64,000 bases of DNA from Thermohalobaculum sediminis (GCF_023487995.1 NZ_JAMFKN010000003.1:434001-498000), one strand, 5' to 3'; shown: positions 25,963-35,143, numbered from the stretch's first letter. The notes: generated from the sequence alone by a model not told the origin. Program-made: numbers and translations.

Positions 25963-26394
25963 ATGAACGATGCAAGCACGACGACGACCCCGGCGGCGGC
26001 CCGCGCCGAGGCCGACCGCGAGACCGTCCGCGAGTTCCTCGAGGCCTCGATGGTGCCGGACCCCGAGCGCGCGTTCACCTTCATGGCCCCGGGGGTCGAG
26101 ATCACCTTCACCGGCGGCCGGCGCTTCGCCCATCCGGGCGAGAGCGCGGCGCTGAACGCGCGCCGCTACAAGTGGGTGAAGAAGAAGTTCGAGCGCTTCG
26201 ACGTCGTGCCCGGCGCCGAGGAGACCATTGTCTACAGCCTGGGAACCCTCTATGGCGAGTGGCCGAACGGCGATCCCTTCGAGGGCAACCGCTATGTCGA
26301 CCGCTTCGTGGTGCGTGGCGGCAAGATCGTGAAGATGGACGTCTGGAACGACAGCGCCGAGCGCCTGCTCGGGCGTCACGGCCTCGACGTCTGA
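25963..26394 (+). CDS. NTF2/SnoaL-like protein
   Basis: The 143-residue protein has a very strong ribosome site (GGAGGAGCAGGA) before the ATG at 25963. It shows a nuclear-transport-factor-2-like pattern: an N-terminal helix (ETVREFLEASM), an ITFTGGRRF strand, and a terminal pair of strands (YVDRFVVRGGKIVKMDVWND). This cone fold is used by many small isomerases, dehydratases and binding proteins, so the reaction cannot be named. It is divergent from the Liv-type importer and shares its operator region, so it probably acts in the same pathway. Confidence 0.82.
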   Translation: MNDASTTTTPAAARAEADRETVREFLEASMVPDPERAFTFMAPGVEITFTGGRRFAHPGESAALNARRYKWVKKKFERFDVVPGAEETIVYSLGTLYGEWPNGDPFEGNRYVDRFVVRGGKIVKMDVWNDSAERLLGRHGLDV

Positions 26395-26423
26395 TCGCGG
26401 GCGCGGGCGCCGGGCGCCGCGCT

Positions 26424-27110
26424 TCACGCCCGCGCGTAGGACGCCAGAATCGCCGTGAGATCAGGCACGGCCTGCTCCGAGGGCTCGATCAGCGCGCGCT
26501 TGGCGACCGATTCGAGATGCTGCTCCATCGAGCGCGTCGCGGCCTCGGTCTTGCCTTCGCGAAGTGCATCGATGATTTCCAGATGCTCGTTGATCGCGCA
26601 TTCCGACGAATGCGGGCGCCCGTGAAGCGCAAGCGTGAGCCCGCAGCGCAGGCAGAGCTCGCGGACATAGCGCACCAGCACCGGGCTCTCGGTCATCTCG
26701 GCCAGCAGCAGGTGGAACTCGGTCGCGAGGCGGATCGCGATCGGGTCGCTCTGCCCGCGCGCGGCTTCCTCGGTGCGGACATGTTCCTGGAGGCGACGGA
26801 TCTGGGCAGCCGTCAGCCGCCCTGCGAGACGCGAAATCACGGTCCGCTCGAGCCCGATGCGCACGTCGAACAGGTCGCGCGCATCCTCCCAGCTCGGTCT
26901 CGCCACGGTTGCGCCCCGGTTGCGCCTGAGATCGACCAGCCCCTCGGCAGCGAGCTGCCCCAGCGCGTGGCGCGCGATCGTCCGGCTCACGCCGAAGCTC
27001 TCGCCAAGGGCGTCCTCGGGCAGCTTGGTCCCCGGCTTGAGGGCCTGTTCGAGGATCGCGCGCCGAAGGGCGTCGCAGATTTCGTCCGTGCGGCTCTGGC
27101 GCGGTGTCAT
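26424..27110 (-). CDS. GntR-family transcriptional regulator (FCD subfamily), paralogue of the 10672 gene
   Basis: The 228-residue regulator has a winged helix (ESFGVSRTIARHAL) and an FCD ligand domain (EFHLLLAEMTES; LHGRPHSSECAINEHLE). The start MTPRQSRTDE at 27110 gives the same length as the paralogue at 10672; a longer start at 27176 lacks a ribosome site and abuts the candidate operator. Long identical blocks with the other GntR (EQALKPG-x-KLPED, the FGVSRT helix, the RPHS segment) show a recent common origin. It likely controls the Liv-type importer operon and the NTF2-like gene. Confidence 0.9.
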   Translation of the reverse strand: MTPRQSRTDEICDALRRAILEQALKPGTKLPEDALGESFGVSRTIARHALGQLAAEGLVDLRRNRGATVARPSWEDARDLFDVRIGLERTVISRLAGRLTAAQIRRLQEHVRTEEAARGQSDPIAIRLATEFHLLLAEMTESPVLVRYVRELCLRCGLTLALHGRPHSSECAINEHLEIIDALREGKTEAATRSMEQHLESVAKRALIEPSEQAVPDLTAILASYARA

Positions 27111-27185
27111 CCCGGGTTCCCGATATTTCCCCCCGGCGTTCCCCGCGGGGGCGCATCGAAAGCGCATCCGATCCATCGGATAGCA

Positions 27186-27193
27186 TGCATGCA
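27186..27193. promoter_or_regulatory. TGCATGCA half-operator upstream of the GntR gene
   Basis: TGCATGCA, within GCATGCATGCAGT, repeats the core of the 25809-25820 palindrome. It lies about 75 bp upstream of the GntR start at 27110, suggesting autoregulation. Eight bases alone could be chance; the position and the match to the neighbouring palindrome are the support. Confidence 0.35.
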
Positions 27194-27363
27194 GTGAACT
27201 CGGCCAGAGCCTCTCTCTCTGCGCGTGGCGCGCAATGCGGCTCAGGCGACCTGACGGTGCCGCGTCGCAGGGGCTCGCCTGCGGCGGCGGCGATCAATGC
27301 TTTTTCCCGGTGACGCGAGCCGGTAACGTGATGCCGTCGGGAATGAACGAGAGGGGGGCGACC

Positions 27364-27606
27364 GTGCAGCGTGCCATCTATCAGCACTACAGGAACAAGC
27401 ACTATTACGAGGTGATCGCGGTCGCGCTCGACACGTCGACCCATGCCAAGACCGTCGTCTACCGCGCGCTCTACCCGAACGCGGACCTCGAGGCCGAGTA
27501 TGGCGCCTTCGCATACTTCACGCGGCCCTATGACGTGTTCCACAGCGAGGTGGACTACGAAGGCGTCCGGCAGCCGATGTTCACCTTCGTGGGCTCGATG
27601 GACTGA
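27364..27606 (+). CDS. DUF1653 domain protein
   Basis: The 80-residue protein matches the DUF1653 pattern: an early YQHYRNKHYYEVIAVA, then VVYRALY, and a C-terminal YFTRPYDVFHSEVDYEG. The GTG at 27364 is preferred because GAGAGGGGGG sits just upstream and it gives the usual short length; an in-frame ATG at 27343 is possible. The function of the family is unknown. It stands alone, convergent with the cyclase gene. Confidence 0.82.
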   Translation: MQRAIYQHYRNKHYYEVIAVALDTSTHAKTVVYRALYPNADLEAEYGAFAYFTRPYDVFHSEVDYEGVRQPMFTFVGSMD

Positions 27607-27625
27607 TCGCCGTCCGCCCGTGGCA

Positions 27626-30600
27626 TCAATCCGCGGGCTGCAAGCTCCCGGCGAGACGGCACGCCATGCCAAGGCCCGCGCCCTTCGCCTTGTGGATTGC
27701 CGAGGCGAGCGCCGCCTCGCCGGCTTCGTCCCACCCCGACAACGCCCCGGTCGCCTGGCAGCGGGCGAGAGCGATGTAGACCTCGCACCAGCCAAGCGGC
27801 TCGGCCGCGGTGTAGGCCTCGAGCGCCGCGGCATGGCGCTGGGCCGCGTCCCAATCGCCGGCCAGCAGCGTGGCCTCGATCGCGTCGCGATGGAACCAGA
27901 GCGAGTTGTGGCTCACGCATCCGCCGGCGAGGATCGCCTCGCCCTCGGCCAAAGCACGCGCGCGCGTCGCGGCATCGGTCGCGACGACCGCGAGCGTCCC
28001 GAGCGCCCAGGGCCCGCTGAAGCTGCGCCCCGCGTCGCTCTCGAGGCTGATCGCTACGGCCTCCTCGGCGGTCTCGACCGCCTCGGCGCGACGGCCTTCG
28101 ACCATCAGGATCTTGGCGAGGAAGATAAGGCATTCGGGCAGGAAGCGCCGCGCGCCAAGGTGCTCGACCAACTCTGTCGCACGCTGGCATTGCCGCCTTG
28201 CGCCGTCGAGGTCAACCATCTCGATCTGCGCATGAAGGGCGGCAGTGCGGGCCACCAGTTCGGCCCGCTGCTGCTTGGCGCGCACCGCGGCGTCGATCGC
28301 GGCGGTGCAGTCGTCGACGCAGGCGCGCGGATCGGGCGCGTAGAACCGCGTGAGGCCCCTCAGCGCAAGGTTAGGCGCCTCGATCCGCGCGAAATCATGC
28401 GCGCGGCAAAGTGCGACGCAGTCGGCGAAATGGCGATGCGCCGTCTGCATCCGTCCGCGGGCATACTCGGCATCGCCGAGCCCGCTGAGCGCCCGCGCTT
28501 CGAGCATCGGCGACGAGGCGCGCTTGGCATGTTCGAGCGACAGCTTCTGCTGCTCGAGGCACGCCTCGACCCGGCCCATGGGGAAGTAGAGATTGCCGCG
28601 CTGCCCGTGGATCTGGGCCAGTTCCTCGACGAGGCCGAGCTCGCGCGCGACCGCCTCGGCCTCGGCGAGGTAGTCGAGCGCCTCGGACAGCCTCTGGCCG
28701 TCGCGCATCCCCTCGACCATGCCGATGCGGGCGCGGCAGCGATCGGCGTCGGTCGGCGCGGTGTCGAGCGCGCGGCCATAGGCGGCGATCGACGCCTCGG
28801 ACTCGCCCAGCGCCCGCAGCAACTCACCATGCGCGCTGTGCAGCGCATACCGGATCGTGGGGTCCTCGGCGATCTCGATCGCGCGCTCGATCAGCAGGCG
28901 CGCGTGCACGTAATGGTAGCTCGCCTGCTGGGCACGCGCGGCGCTCAGATAGGCCGCGGCCGCCTGCGGATCCCTTGCCTTGTCGAGGTGTTCGGCCCAC
29001 AGCACCGGATCACGAGCGCGGTAATACTCGGCGGCGCTGAGATGCAGCTCGCGGGCGCGCGAGTGCAACAGCGAGGAATAGGCGCCCTCTCGGATCAGCG
29101 AATGCATGAAACGATAGCCGTCGCCATCGGCGCGGATCAGCTGGCTGTCGATCAGGCGCGCGCCGTCGAAGGCGGATCGGCCCAGCAGGTGACACAGCGC
29201 GGCCGCGCCGAAATGCTGGCCGATGACGCACGCCGCCTGCAGCGCCTCGCGGTCGGCGGGATCGAGGCGGTCCATGCGCGAGAGCACGAGGCTCTGGATC
29301 GTGGCGGGCAGGCTCTGGCCGCGCTGTTCCTCGGCATTGCGCAGGAGTTGCTCGAGAAACAGCGGGTTGCCGTCGGCACGGTCGATGCAGTCGAGGACGT
29401 ACTGGCTCGATCGCTCGACGAACTGCGCGGCCAGCGCCTCGGAATCGGCGCGGCCCAGAGGCGTGAGGTTGATCGCGACCAGCGAGACGCCACGCAGCCC
29501 GCCGCGCCAGCTTCGGCTCATGGGGTCGCCCTCGGTGCGCGTCGTCATCACCAGAACCACCGGGCAGTCGGAGATGGCCTCGAGCAGCCCGCGGAGATAG
29601 TCGAGCGTCACGGTCTGCGCCCAGTGCAGATCCTCGACCGTCACGAGCAGCGGCGCCGCCATGCTCTGGCGGCGCAGAAGATGGGCCACCGCGGCCTTCT
29701 TGCCCTCGAACCGGGTGGCGTTGTCCATCGCTTCATAGGCACCGCGCAACCGCGCCGGCGCCGGCAGGTTCACCAGGTCGTAGAGAAAGACCTCGTGCTC
29801 GGGATGGACGAGGTTGCAGCCGATCGCCGTGGCGATCGCTTCGGCGCGGGCGTCGGGACCATCCGACATGGCGATACCGACGAGGCTGCGCACCAGCACG
29901 CGGATCGCGTCCTGCCCCTCGCCCGCGCCGAAGTCGAGCACATGCGCCGCGTGGTGACGGAATCCGTTCGCGCGCGCGATCGAGCCGAACTCCTCGACCA
30001 GCCGGGTCTTGCCGATCCCGGCCTCGCCGCGCAGCAGGATCGCCTCGCCGCGCCCGACGCGCTGCGACGCCTTGGCCACGGCGTCGAAGTGGCGCAGCTC
30101 CGACTCGCGCCCGACGATGGGCGAGCGCGGGCGGTCCGCGCGCAGCGCCTCGATCGCCAGCACGCGCCACGAGGTCATCTCGCGACCCGGCGCCGTCGGG
30201 TCGGGGACGGTGACCGGCTCGCAGGTCACGACCCCCGACACGGCCTTGAACACGGCGTCCGAGATCAGCGTCTCGCGGCTCTCGGCATGGGACTCGAGCT
30301 TGGCCGCGAGGTTCACCGAGTCGCCGATCACGGTGTATTCGTCGCGCCCCTCGGGGCCGAGGCCGCCGGCGACGACCTCGCCGCTGGCGATGCCGACATG
30401 CACGGTGAAGGCGTGCGGGCCGCGCTGGCTCAGCGCCTCGACCGCGCGATGGATCTCGACCGCGGCGCGGACCGCGCGCAAGGGGTCGTCGCCATGGGCG
30501 ATCGGGGCGCCGAAAAGGCCCATGACCGCGTCGCCGATATGCTTGTCGACGGTGCCGCCAAAGCTCTCGATGATCCCATCGACGGTGTCGAAGAAGCTCT

Positions 30601-30916
30601 GGATGACGGCGTGGGTCTCCTCGGGGTCGAGACGTTGGGAGAGGCGGGTGAAGCCGGAGATGTCGGCAAACAGGATCGTGACCTGTCGCCGTTCGCGCAG
30701 GCTCGCCGCACGCCGGGTGTCGGGTGCAGCAGGAGGCGGCGGCGCCATGACGGGCGCCGGGCCGGATCCCAGCGCCGCGCCGCAGCCGCCGCAGAACCGG
30801 TCGCCGGGCTCGTTCGCGAAGCCGCAGGCCGCGCAGGGCGCGGGCAGCGCCGCGCCGCAGGCCGCGCAGAACTTGCGGCCCTCGCGGTTGTCGTGGTTGC
30901 AGCCTGCACACAGCAT
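27626..30916 (-). CDS. Class III adenylate/guanylate cyclase with zinc ribbons, AAA ATPase and TPR repeats
   Basis: The 1096-residue protein starts at the ATG at 30916 (GGAAGG upstream). Two CxxC-x-CxxC zinc ribbons occupy about 3-47. A class III cyclase domain follows (about 78-230) with metal aspartates in FADISGF (D85) and HIGDAVMG (D129). The VNLAAKLE motif has the transition-state Asn but Lys206 where Arg is usual. Next is an AAA/STAND-type ATPase (Walker A GEAGIGKT, 297-304), then a long TPR-rich helical C-terminus. It is probably a cytosolic signalling protein making cAMP or cGMP under control of the ATPase/TPR part. It is monocistronic. Confidence 0.9.
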   Translation of the reverse strand: MLCAGCNHDNREGRKFCAACGAALPAPCAACGFANEPGDRFCGGCGAALGSGPAPVMAPPPPAAPDTRRAASLRERRQVTILFADISGFTRLSQRLDPEETHAVIQSFFDTVDGIIESFGGTVDKHIGDAVMGLFGAPIAHGDDPLRAVRAAVEIHRAVEALSQRGPHAFTVHVGIASGEVVAGGLGPEGRDEYTVIGDSVNLAAKLESHAESRETLISDAVFKAVSGVVTCEPVTVPDPTAPGREMTSWRVLAIEALRADRPRSPIVGRESELRHFDAVAKASQRVGRGEAILLRGEAGIGKTRLVEEFGSIARANGFRHHAAHVLDFGAGEGQDAIRVLVRSLVGIAMSDGPDARAEAIATAIGCNLVHPEHEVFLYDLVNLPAPARLRGAYEAMDNATRFEGKKAAVAHLLRRQSMAAPLLVTVEDLHWAQTVTLDYLRGLLEAISDCPVVLVMTTRTEGDPMSRSWRGGLRGVSLVAINLTPLGRADSEALAAQFVERSSQYVLDCIDRADGNPLFLEQLLRNAEEQRGQSLPATIQSLVLSRMDRLDPADREALQAACVIGQHFGAAALCHLLGRSAFDGARLIDSQLIRADGDGYRFMHSLIREGAYSSLLHSRARELHLSAAEYYRARDPVLWAEHLDKARDPQAAAAYLSAARAQQASYHYVHARLLIERAIEIAEDPTIRYALHSAHGELLRALGESEASIAAYGRALDTAPTDADRCRARIGMVEGMRDGQRLSEALDYLAEAEAVARELGLVEELAQIHGQRGNLYFPMGRVEACLEQQKLSLEHAKRASSPMLEARALSGLGDAEYARGRMQTAHRHFADCVALCRAHDFARIEAPNLALRGLTRFYAPDPRACVDDCTAAIDAAVRAKQQRAELVARTAALHAQIEMVDLDGARRQCQRATELVEHLGARRFLPECLIFLAKILMVEGRRAEAVETAEEAVAISLESDAGRSFSGPWALGTLAVVATDAATRARALAEGEAILAGGCVSHNSLWFHRDAIEATLLAGDWDAAQRHAAALEAYTAAEPLGWCEVYIALARCQATGALSGWDEAGEAALASAIHKAKGAGLGMACRLAGSLQPAD

Positions 30917-30988
30917 CAATCAAGCCTTCCAGAAAACGCCGCCGCGACCCGCGGCCGCGCGCGGGTCCCCTCGTGATCCGCGTCCCCG

Positions 30989-31498
30989 CTAGAGGACCGC
31001 GTAGACATCATAGATCGGCCCGGCCGCGACGCGATGATAGCCCGATGCGACCGCCACGACCCGGTTGAGGAAGTCGTATTTCGGGGCCGCGGTGCGGAAG
31101 CGGGGGGTGGTGCGGAAATAGTATCCGCCCGCGTCGCGCACCCCGTCCATGGCGGGACGTTCGGCGACGCCGGGATGGTTGAAGCCGACACCCGCATAGC
31201 GCATCTCGATCAGGCAGGCGGGGCTGTCGTCGGTCTCGATGATCACGCGGCAGTCGAGGTCGGTCACATCGAGCGCCGCGCCCTCGCCCTGCCGCGTGAC
31301 CAGCCCCCAGTCGGCGCCGATGTTCAGAAGCACGCCGTTGATCTTCGGCCCGGTGACCGTGCCACCGGCGACGGCGACATCCATCGCCGTGCCCCACGGC
31401 GTCGCTTCGAGCTTCCGGATCCGGCTCCTGTCGGTCTGGATCACCACGCGGAACAGGAACTCGGTCTCGATCGGCAGGCGGGCGGGGTCCGGGGTCAT
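30989..31498 (-). CDS. DUF3237 protein
   Basis: The 169-residue protein starts at the ATG at 31498 (GGGAGAG upstream), overlapping the ferritin-like gene by ATGA. The DUF3237 pattern is visible: LFRVVIQTD, GPKINGVLLNIGADWGL, a DCRVIIETDD strand and YFRTTPRFRTAAPKYDFLNR. The family is a beta-barrel of unknown activity. It is last of four coupled genes with GMC oxidoreductase and ferritin-like partners, implying a role in oxidative small-molecule chemistry. Confidence 0.85.
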   Translation of the reverse strand: MTPDPARLPIETEFLFRVVIQTDRSRIRKLEATPWGTAMDVAVAGGTVTGPKINGVLLNIGADWGLVTRQGEGAALDVTDLDCRVIIETDDSPACLIEMRYAGVGFNHPGVAERPAMDGVRDAGGYYFRTTPRFRTAAPKYDFLNRVVAVASGYHRVAAGPIYDVYAVL

Positions 31499-32613
31499 GT
31501 CATCTCTCCCGTCGCGCGGAAACATGGGCCATAGGTGCCCGAAGCCGGGTTGCTCGGGTCGATCGGGATCCGCATCAGGGCGCGCGCGTCCGCCTCCAGC
31601 GAGAACATCGTCTCGATCGCCTGCACCAGCTTGCCCTGATCGCCCTCGGCCCAGACCGCGCCAAGCTGGGCGAGCAGCGTCGTGTAGCGTTCATCGAAGC
31701 GCGCCAGCATCGTCCCAACCTCGGGCGGCACCGTCCTGCCCGGCGCGGGATGGCCACCCGGGGGCACCGGTGCCATCGGCCGGATGGCGGGACGCTCGAG
31801 CGGCTCTGCGCCAAAGCCCCAGACGCGGCGCTCGGGGCAATAGGCGATCCGCCGCCCCGCGCGGATCTCGAGGAAGCGGTAGTAATGCGCAAGCTCGATG
31901 TCGCCGGGCCTTATAGGGTCGTGCTCGAGCGGCGCGAGCGCCGAACCCTCGCCCTGGTGCTTGATCAGCGTGATCGCCTCGTGGACGTCATCGAGATCGC
32001 GCACCGGGAACCAGGCGAGCGGCCCCGCGATCTGCCGGTCGGTAGAGAGCGCGGGGCGGAGGCACGTGAACGCCCGTTCGAGCCGGTCGTAGAACTGGCC
32101 GATGGTCTCGTGCCCGGCAAGATCGTGGTCGAGCCTGAGCGCCCAGGCGGCAAGCTCGTCGGTCTCGTGCGCCGCGGGTTTCTCGGGCAGCTCGATCACC
32201 ATGAAGGCTTCGAGAACAGCATCGGAAAGGCCCGCCAGCCCGACCTCAAGCCCGGCATGCACGCCCCCCGCGAGCGGTCCCGGATAGACCGGCGCGAAGC
32301 CCGGCTCGGCGATGCGCGGCGTGCCGCCGATAGCGACCAGCATGTTGCAGGCCAGCGCCATGTGCAGCATCTCCTCCTGCACGATGCGCCGGATCGCGTC
32401 GGCCACGGGCGCCGACTGGTCCTCGATAGACCAGAGCGCGCAGAGATAGGGCGGGATGGTCGAGAACTCGAGCTTGATGGCCGCGTCGAGCGCGTCGTGC
32501 AGCCACGCCATCCCCTCGTCCCGGTCGGCCGCGAGGCGCGGCGCGAGCGCATCCCAGCGGGTGACCAGATCGCCGAAGTCCCGCCGCGCGGCGGTGTCGC
32601 CCAAGCCGGTCAT
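31495..32613 (-). CDS. Ferritin-like domain protein (VioB/RebD-type N-terminal domain)
   Basis: The 372-residue protein has the ferritin-like fold of the group also found in VioB and RebD: KLEFSTIPPYLCALW (E49) and EEMLHMALACNMLVAIGG with E81-x-x-H84 as metal ligands, then a long four-helix-type bundle. In VioB/RebD this domain is fused to an imine-dimer synthase; here it is alone, with no recognisable second catalytic domain. It overlaps the GMC gene upstream and the DUF3237 gene downstream by ATGA. A di-iron or haem-dependent oxidation step is plausible but unproven. Confidence 0.83.
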   Translation of the reverse strand: MTGLGDTAARRDFGDLVTRWDALAPRLAADRDEGMAWLHDALDAAIKLEFSTIPPYLCALWSIEDQSAPVADAIRRIVQEEMLHMALACNMLVAIGGTPRIAEPGFAPVYPGPLAGGVHAGLEVGLAGLSDAVLEAFMVIELPEKPAAHETDELAAWALRLDHDLAGHETIGQFYDRLERAFTCLRPALSTDRQIAGPLAWFPVRDLDDVHEAITLIKHQGEGSALAPLEHDPIRPGDIELAHYYRFLEIRAGRRIAYCPERRVWGFGAEPLERPAIRPMAPVPPGGHPAPGRTVPPEVGTMLARFDERYTTLLAQLGAVWAEGDQGKLVQAIETMFSLEADARALMRIPIDPSNPASGTYGPCFRATGEMT

Positions 32614-34220
32614 GCCACGCCCTCCCGCGATGCGGCGACAGGCGCGGGGCGGCCACCCGCAAGATGATCCGCGAGGCGGAAGGCCAGCGCCGTAAGCGTG
32701 AGCGTGGGGTTCACCGCACCGACCGACGGGAAGACCGCATTCGAGCAGACATAGAGGTTGTCCATGCCATGCACCCGCAGGTCGCCGTCGGTCACGCCGT
32801 CCTCGGGCGTCCGCGACATCCGGCAGGTGCCCGAGGCGTGGAAGCCGGCCGCGCCCTCGAATTTCGAGCCTTTCTCGTCCAGTACGTAGTCGGGGATCGC
32901 GCGGAAGATCTCCTCCATCTCGGCCAGCCGCAGATGCGCGTTCTTCGTGACTTCGGTCGTCCGGTCGAAATGGATCTCCATCAGCGGCAGCCCGAACCGG
33001 TCGAAGCGCCCGGCGATCGGCCTGAGGTAGTTTCCGCATACGCCGAACTCCTCGTAGAAGGCGCTGATGCCGATGTGGCGCGGGCCGGTGGCGATGGCAT
33101 CGATCTGGGCGCGCGTCTTGCCCGCCTGCATCAGCCGCGCCCAGTTCCCGCCGGGCGTGTTCTGGTTGCGGAACATGAAGATCTTGCCGGTCGCCTGCCG
33201 CGTCTCGTCGTCGAGGCTGCGCGACATGAGCGTGGGGAAGCCGTACTCCGAGGTCACGCGGTCGGGGTTCGACGGTGCGGTGCCGCTGACCGACAGGAAC
33301 GAGTGCGAGACCAGGTAGCGCCCGACATTGCCGGCATCATTGCCGATGCCGTGATCGTAGAACGGCCTGCCCGACATCATCAGCAGCTTGGGCGACTCGA
33401 AGGCGCCAGCGCAGATGATCACCTTGGCCGCGTCGACCTGCCGGACCTCGCCATTGCCCCTCGCCGAGCGGTCAATATAGCTGACGCCGCGCGCACGCCT
33501 GCGGCTGTCGAGCCTGATCCCGGTCACCGTGGCCTGGGTGCGGATCTCGAAATTCGGATAGCCGCCCGCCCTGAGATCGTCGTTCACGTACTGGCCGGAA
33601 AAGCGCGCGCCCAGCGGGCAGTAGCGGCAGGTCCCCGTCGTCATGCACTTGCGAAACCGCGCGAGCGGCATCCGCGCCGGGGTTGCGCCGCTGGCCGCGA
33701 AGCCCTCGAACATCTCGAGATCGGCCGCAAGCCAGGGATAGGGCGGCAGCGGAAAGGGCTCGCTGCGCGGGACCGAAGTGTCGGCCGGATCGCCGCAGAC
33801 CGAAAGATGCCGCTCGGCCTCGCAGTAATAGCCTTCGAGCTCGTCATAGCCGACCAGCCAGTCGCCGCCTTTCCCCGTGTTCGTGCGCAGGCGGAAATCC
33901 TCGGGCTTCATGCGCAGCGCCCAGCCGCCCCAGTGCATCGTCGTGCCGCCATAGGCAGTGACGCGCGAGCCGTTCATCCGCCAGGGCGTGTTGCCGGTGT
34001 AGGAGACCTGCGCATCGTCGTCATAGGTGTAATCGTAGGGCAGCGCGCCGGTGACGACGAAGTCCCACCAGGCCCGGCGGTCCTTGGAGGGGATCTCGTC
34101 GCCCGCCTCGAGCATCAGGATCGAGGTGTCGGGGTCATGCGCGAGCAGGCGCATGGCGACGGTCGAGGCCGCGACGCCCGAGCCGATCAGCAGGTATTCG
34201 ACATCCGCGACCGCGCTCAT
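32610..34220 (-). CDS. GMC-family FAD-dependent oxidoreductase
   Basis: The 536-residue enzyme starts MSAVADVEYLLIGSGVAAST with the FAD-binding GxGxxA motif. It has a TAYGGTTMHWGGWALR segment, an internal Cys-rich stretch (CMTTGTCRYC), HASGTCRM near the C-terminus and the terminal NPTLTLTALAFRLADHL of GMC oxidoreductases. Family members oxidise alcohols, sugars or cholesterol-like substrates. No signal peptide is present, so it is probably cytosolic. The start overlaps the stop of the small orphan gene by ATGA; that gene may encode a small subunit. Confidence 0.9.
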   Translation of the reverse strand: MSAVADVEYLLIGSGVAASTVAMRLLAHDPDTSILMLEAGDEIPSKDRRAWWDFVVTGALPYDYTYDDDAQVSYTGNTPWRMNGSRVTAYGGTTMHWGGWALRMKPEDFRLRTNTGKGGDWLVGYDELEGYYCEAERHLSVCGDPADTSVPRSEPFPLPPYPWLAADLEMFEGFAASGATPARMPLARFRKCMTTGTCRYCPLGARFSGQYVNDDLRAGGYPNFEIRTQATVTGIRLDSRRRARGVSYIDRSARGNGEVRQVDAAKVIICAGAFESPKLLMMSGRPFYDHGIGNDAGNVGRYLVSHSFLSVSGTAPSNPDRVTSEYGFPTLMSRSLDDETRQATGKIFMFRNQNTPGGNWARLMQAGKTRAQIDAIATGPRHIGISAFYEEFGVCGNYLRPIAGRFDRFGLPLMEIHFDRTTEVTKNAHLRLAEMEEIFRAIPDYVLDEKGSKFEGAAGFHASGTCRMSRTPEDGVTDGDLRVHGMDNLYVCSNAVFPSVGAVNPTLTLTALAFRLADHLAGGRPAPVAASREGVA

Positions 34221-34777
34221 GACCGCACCCCCGGGATCGGCAGGTCCACATGTGCTGCGATCTTCGTGACCCGGTTGAAGCGCGAGCCGCCGAGGAAGCC
34301 ATTGTAGTTGCGCCCCCCGAATTCCTTGAACCCGCTTGCGATGACCATGACCGAGATGAACTCGTCGACGACGTAATCCTTGGCATGGGCCGCCCGCGTG
34401 CTCATCGGCGCGGCCTCGTGCGCGTTCGGGGACGCACCGACCAGGTCGCGGTCGAAGAACAGCCGCTCGAAGGGATCGCCATCCCCCTCGGCCCTGAGCG
34501 CGGCGACCACGCGGATCGCGTTCTCGTATTCGCCGACATAGCTTGGCTGCGAGGTGGATTCGGCACGCAGGCGCACGAATTCTAGCCAGGTCGAGCGCAG
34601 GTTCGACGCGTCGAGCACCGTGTGTGCCGGATCGCGGGTGTGAAACAGGCTCCACGCCCGGTTGATCGCCGTGAAGATCTCCCAAAGCGCGTCGATCTCG
34701 GAGGCGGCGAGGGCTCGCGGCTCACTGTAAATCAACGAAGCGGGCAATGGTTCCGTGTAATAGGCGCGCGAAATCAA
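34217..34777 (-). CDS. Orphan protein, probable small partner of the GMC oxidoreductase
   Basis: The 186-residue product uses a TTG start at 34777 preceded by GGGGGGAT; no upstream ATG exists and the next in-frame Met is late. It has no signal peptide or membrane span. Helical, tryptophan-containing segments (EIDALWEIFTAINRAWSLF) and a C-terminal GGRNYNGFLGG-type motif are visible. I do not recognise the family. It is the first gene of the four-gene operon and is stop-start coupled to the GMC enzyme, as small subunits of sugar dehydrogenases often are. Confidence 0.75.
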   Translation of the reverse strand: MISRAYYTEPLPASLIYSEPRALAASEIDALWEIFTAINRAWSLFHTRDPAHTVLDASNLRSTWLEFVRLRAESTSQPSYVGEYENAIRVVAALRAEGDGDPFERLFFDRDLVGASPNAHEAAPMSTRAAHAKDYVVDEFISVMVIASGFKEFGGRNYNGFLGGSRFNRVTKIAAHVDLPIPGVRS

Positions 34778-35143
34778 GAACGATCCCCCCGGTCGCTTGA
34801 CGATGGGTTAACCGTAGCGCATTCCCGGCCGATCGCTAAAAGATTCTGTTGAGGCCCTGGCGGATGCGGCGCAGGGCAAGAACGTTCCTGCCCTGATGCT
34901 CCTCGCGGACCTCCCGCTGCGAGATCAACCCGGCCCGAACCCGTTCGATCCTGATCGTCAGCCCCGGACTGATGCTCGCCCGGCGCGGCCGGACTTGCGG
35001 CACGCGACCCCTCGCTTGCGCCGTGGGGCCGCCCGGTGTGCGGGCCGAGACATCGGCGATGACCGGCCTCATGCCGGCGCGAAGCCGCTCGCGCCCTCGC
35101 GGGCCGGCACGCTCCCGAGTAGGTCGGACCCGGTGCGCTCCCG
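34778..35143. other. Intergenic region with a doubtful small minus-strand frame
   Basis: No secure gene lies between the orphan gene and the ThDP enzyme. A 78-codon minus-strand frame (34836-35072) ends in a moderately protein-like segment (LTIRIERVRAGLISQREV, then RRIRQGLNRIF) but has no ribosome site. The AT-richer part at 34790-34850 probably holds the promoter of the four-gene GMC operon, though I see no clear -35/-10 pair. Confidence 0.4.
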
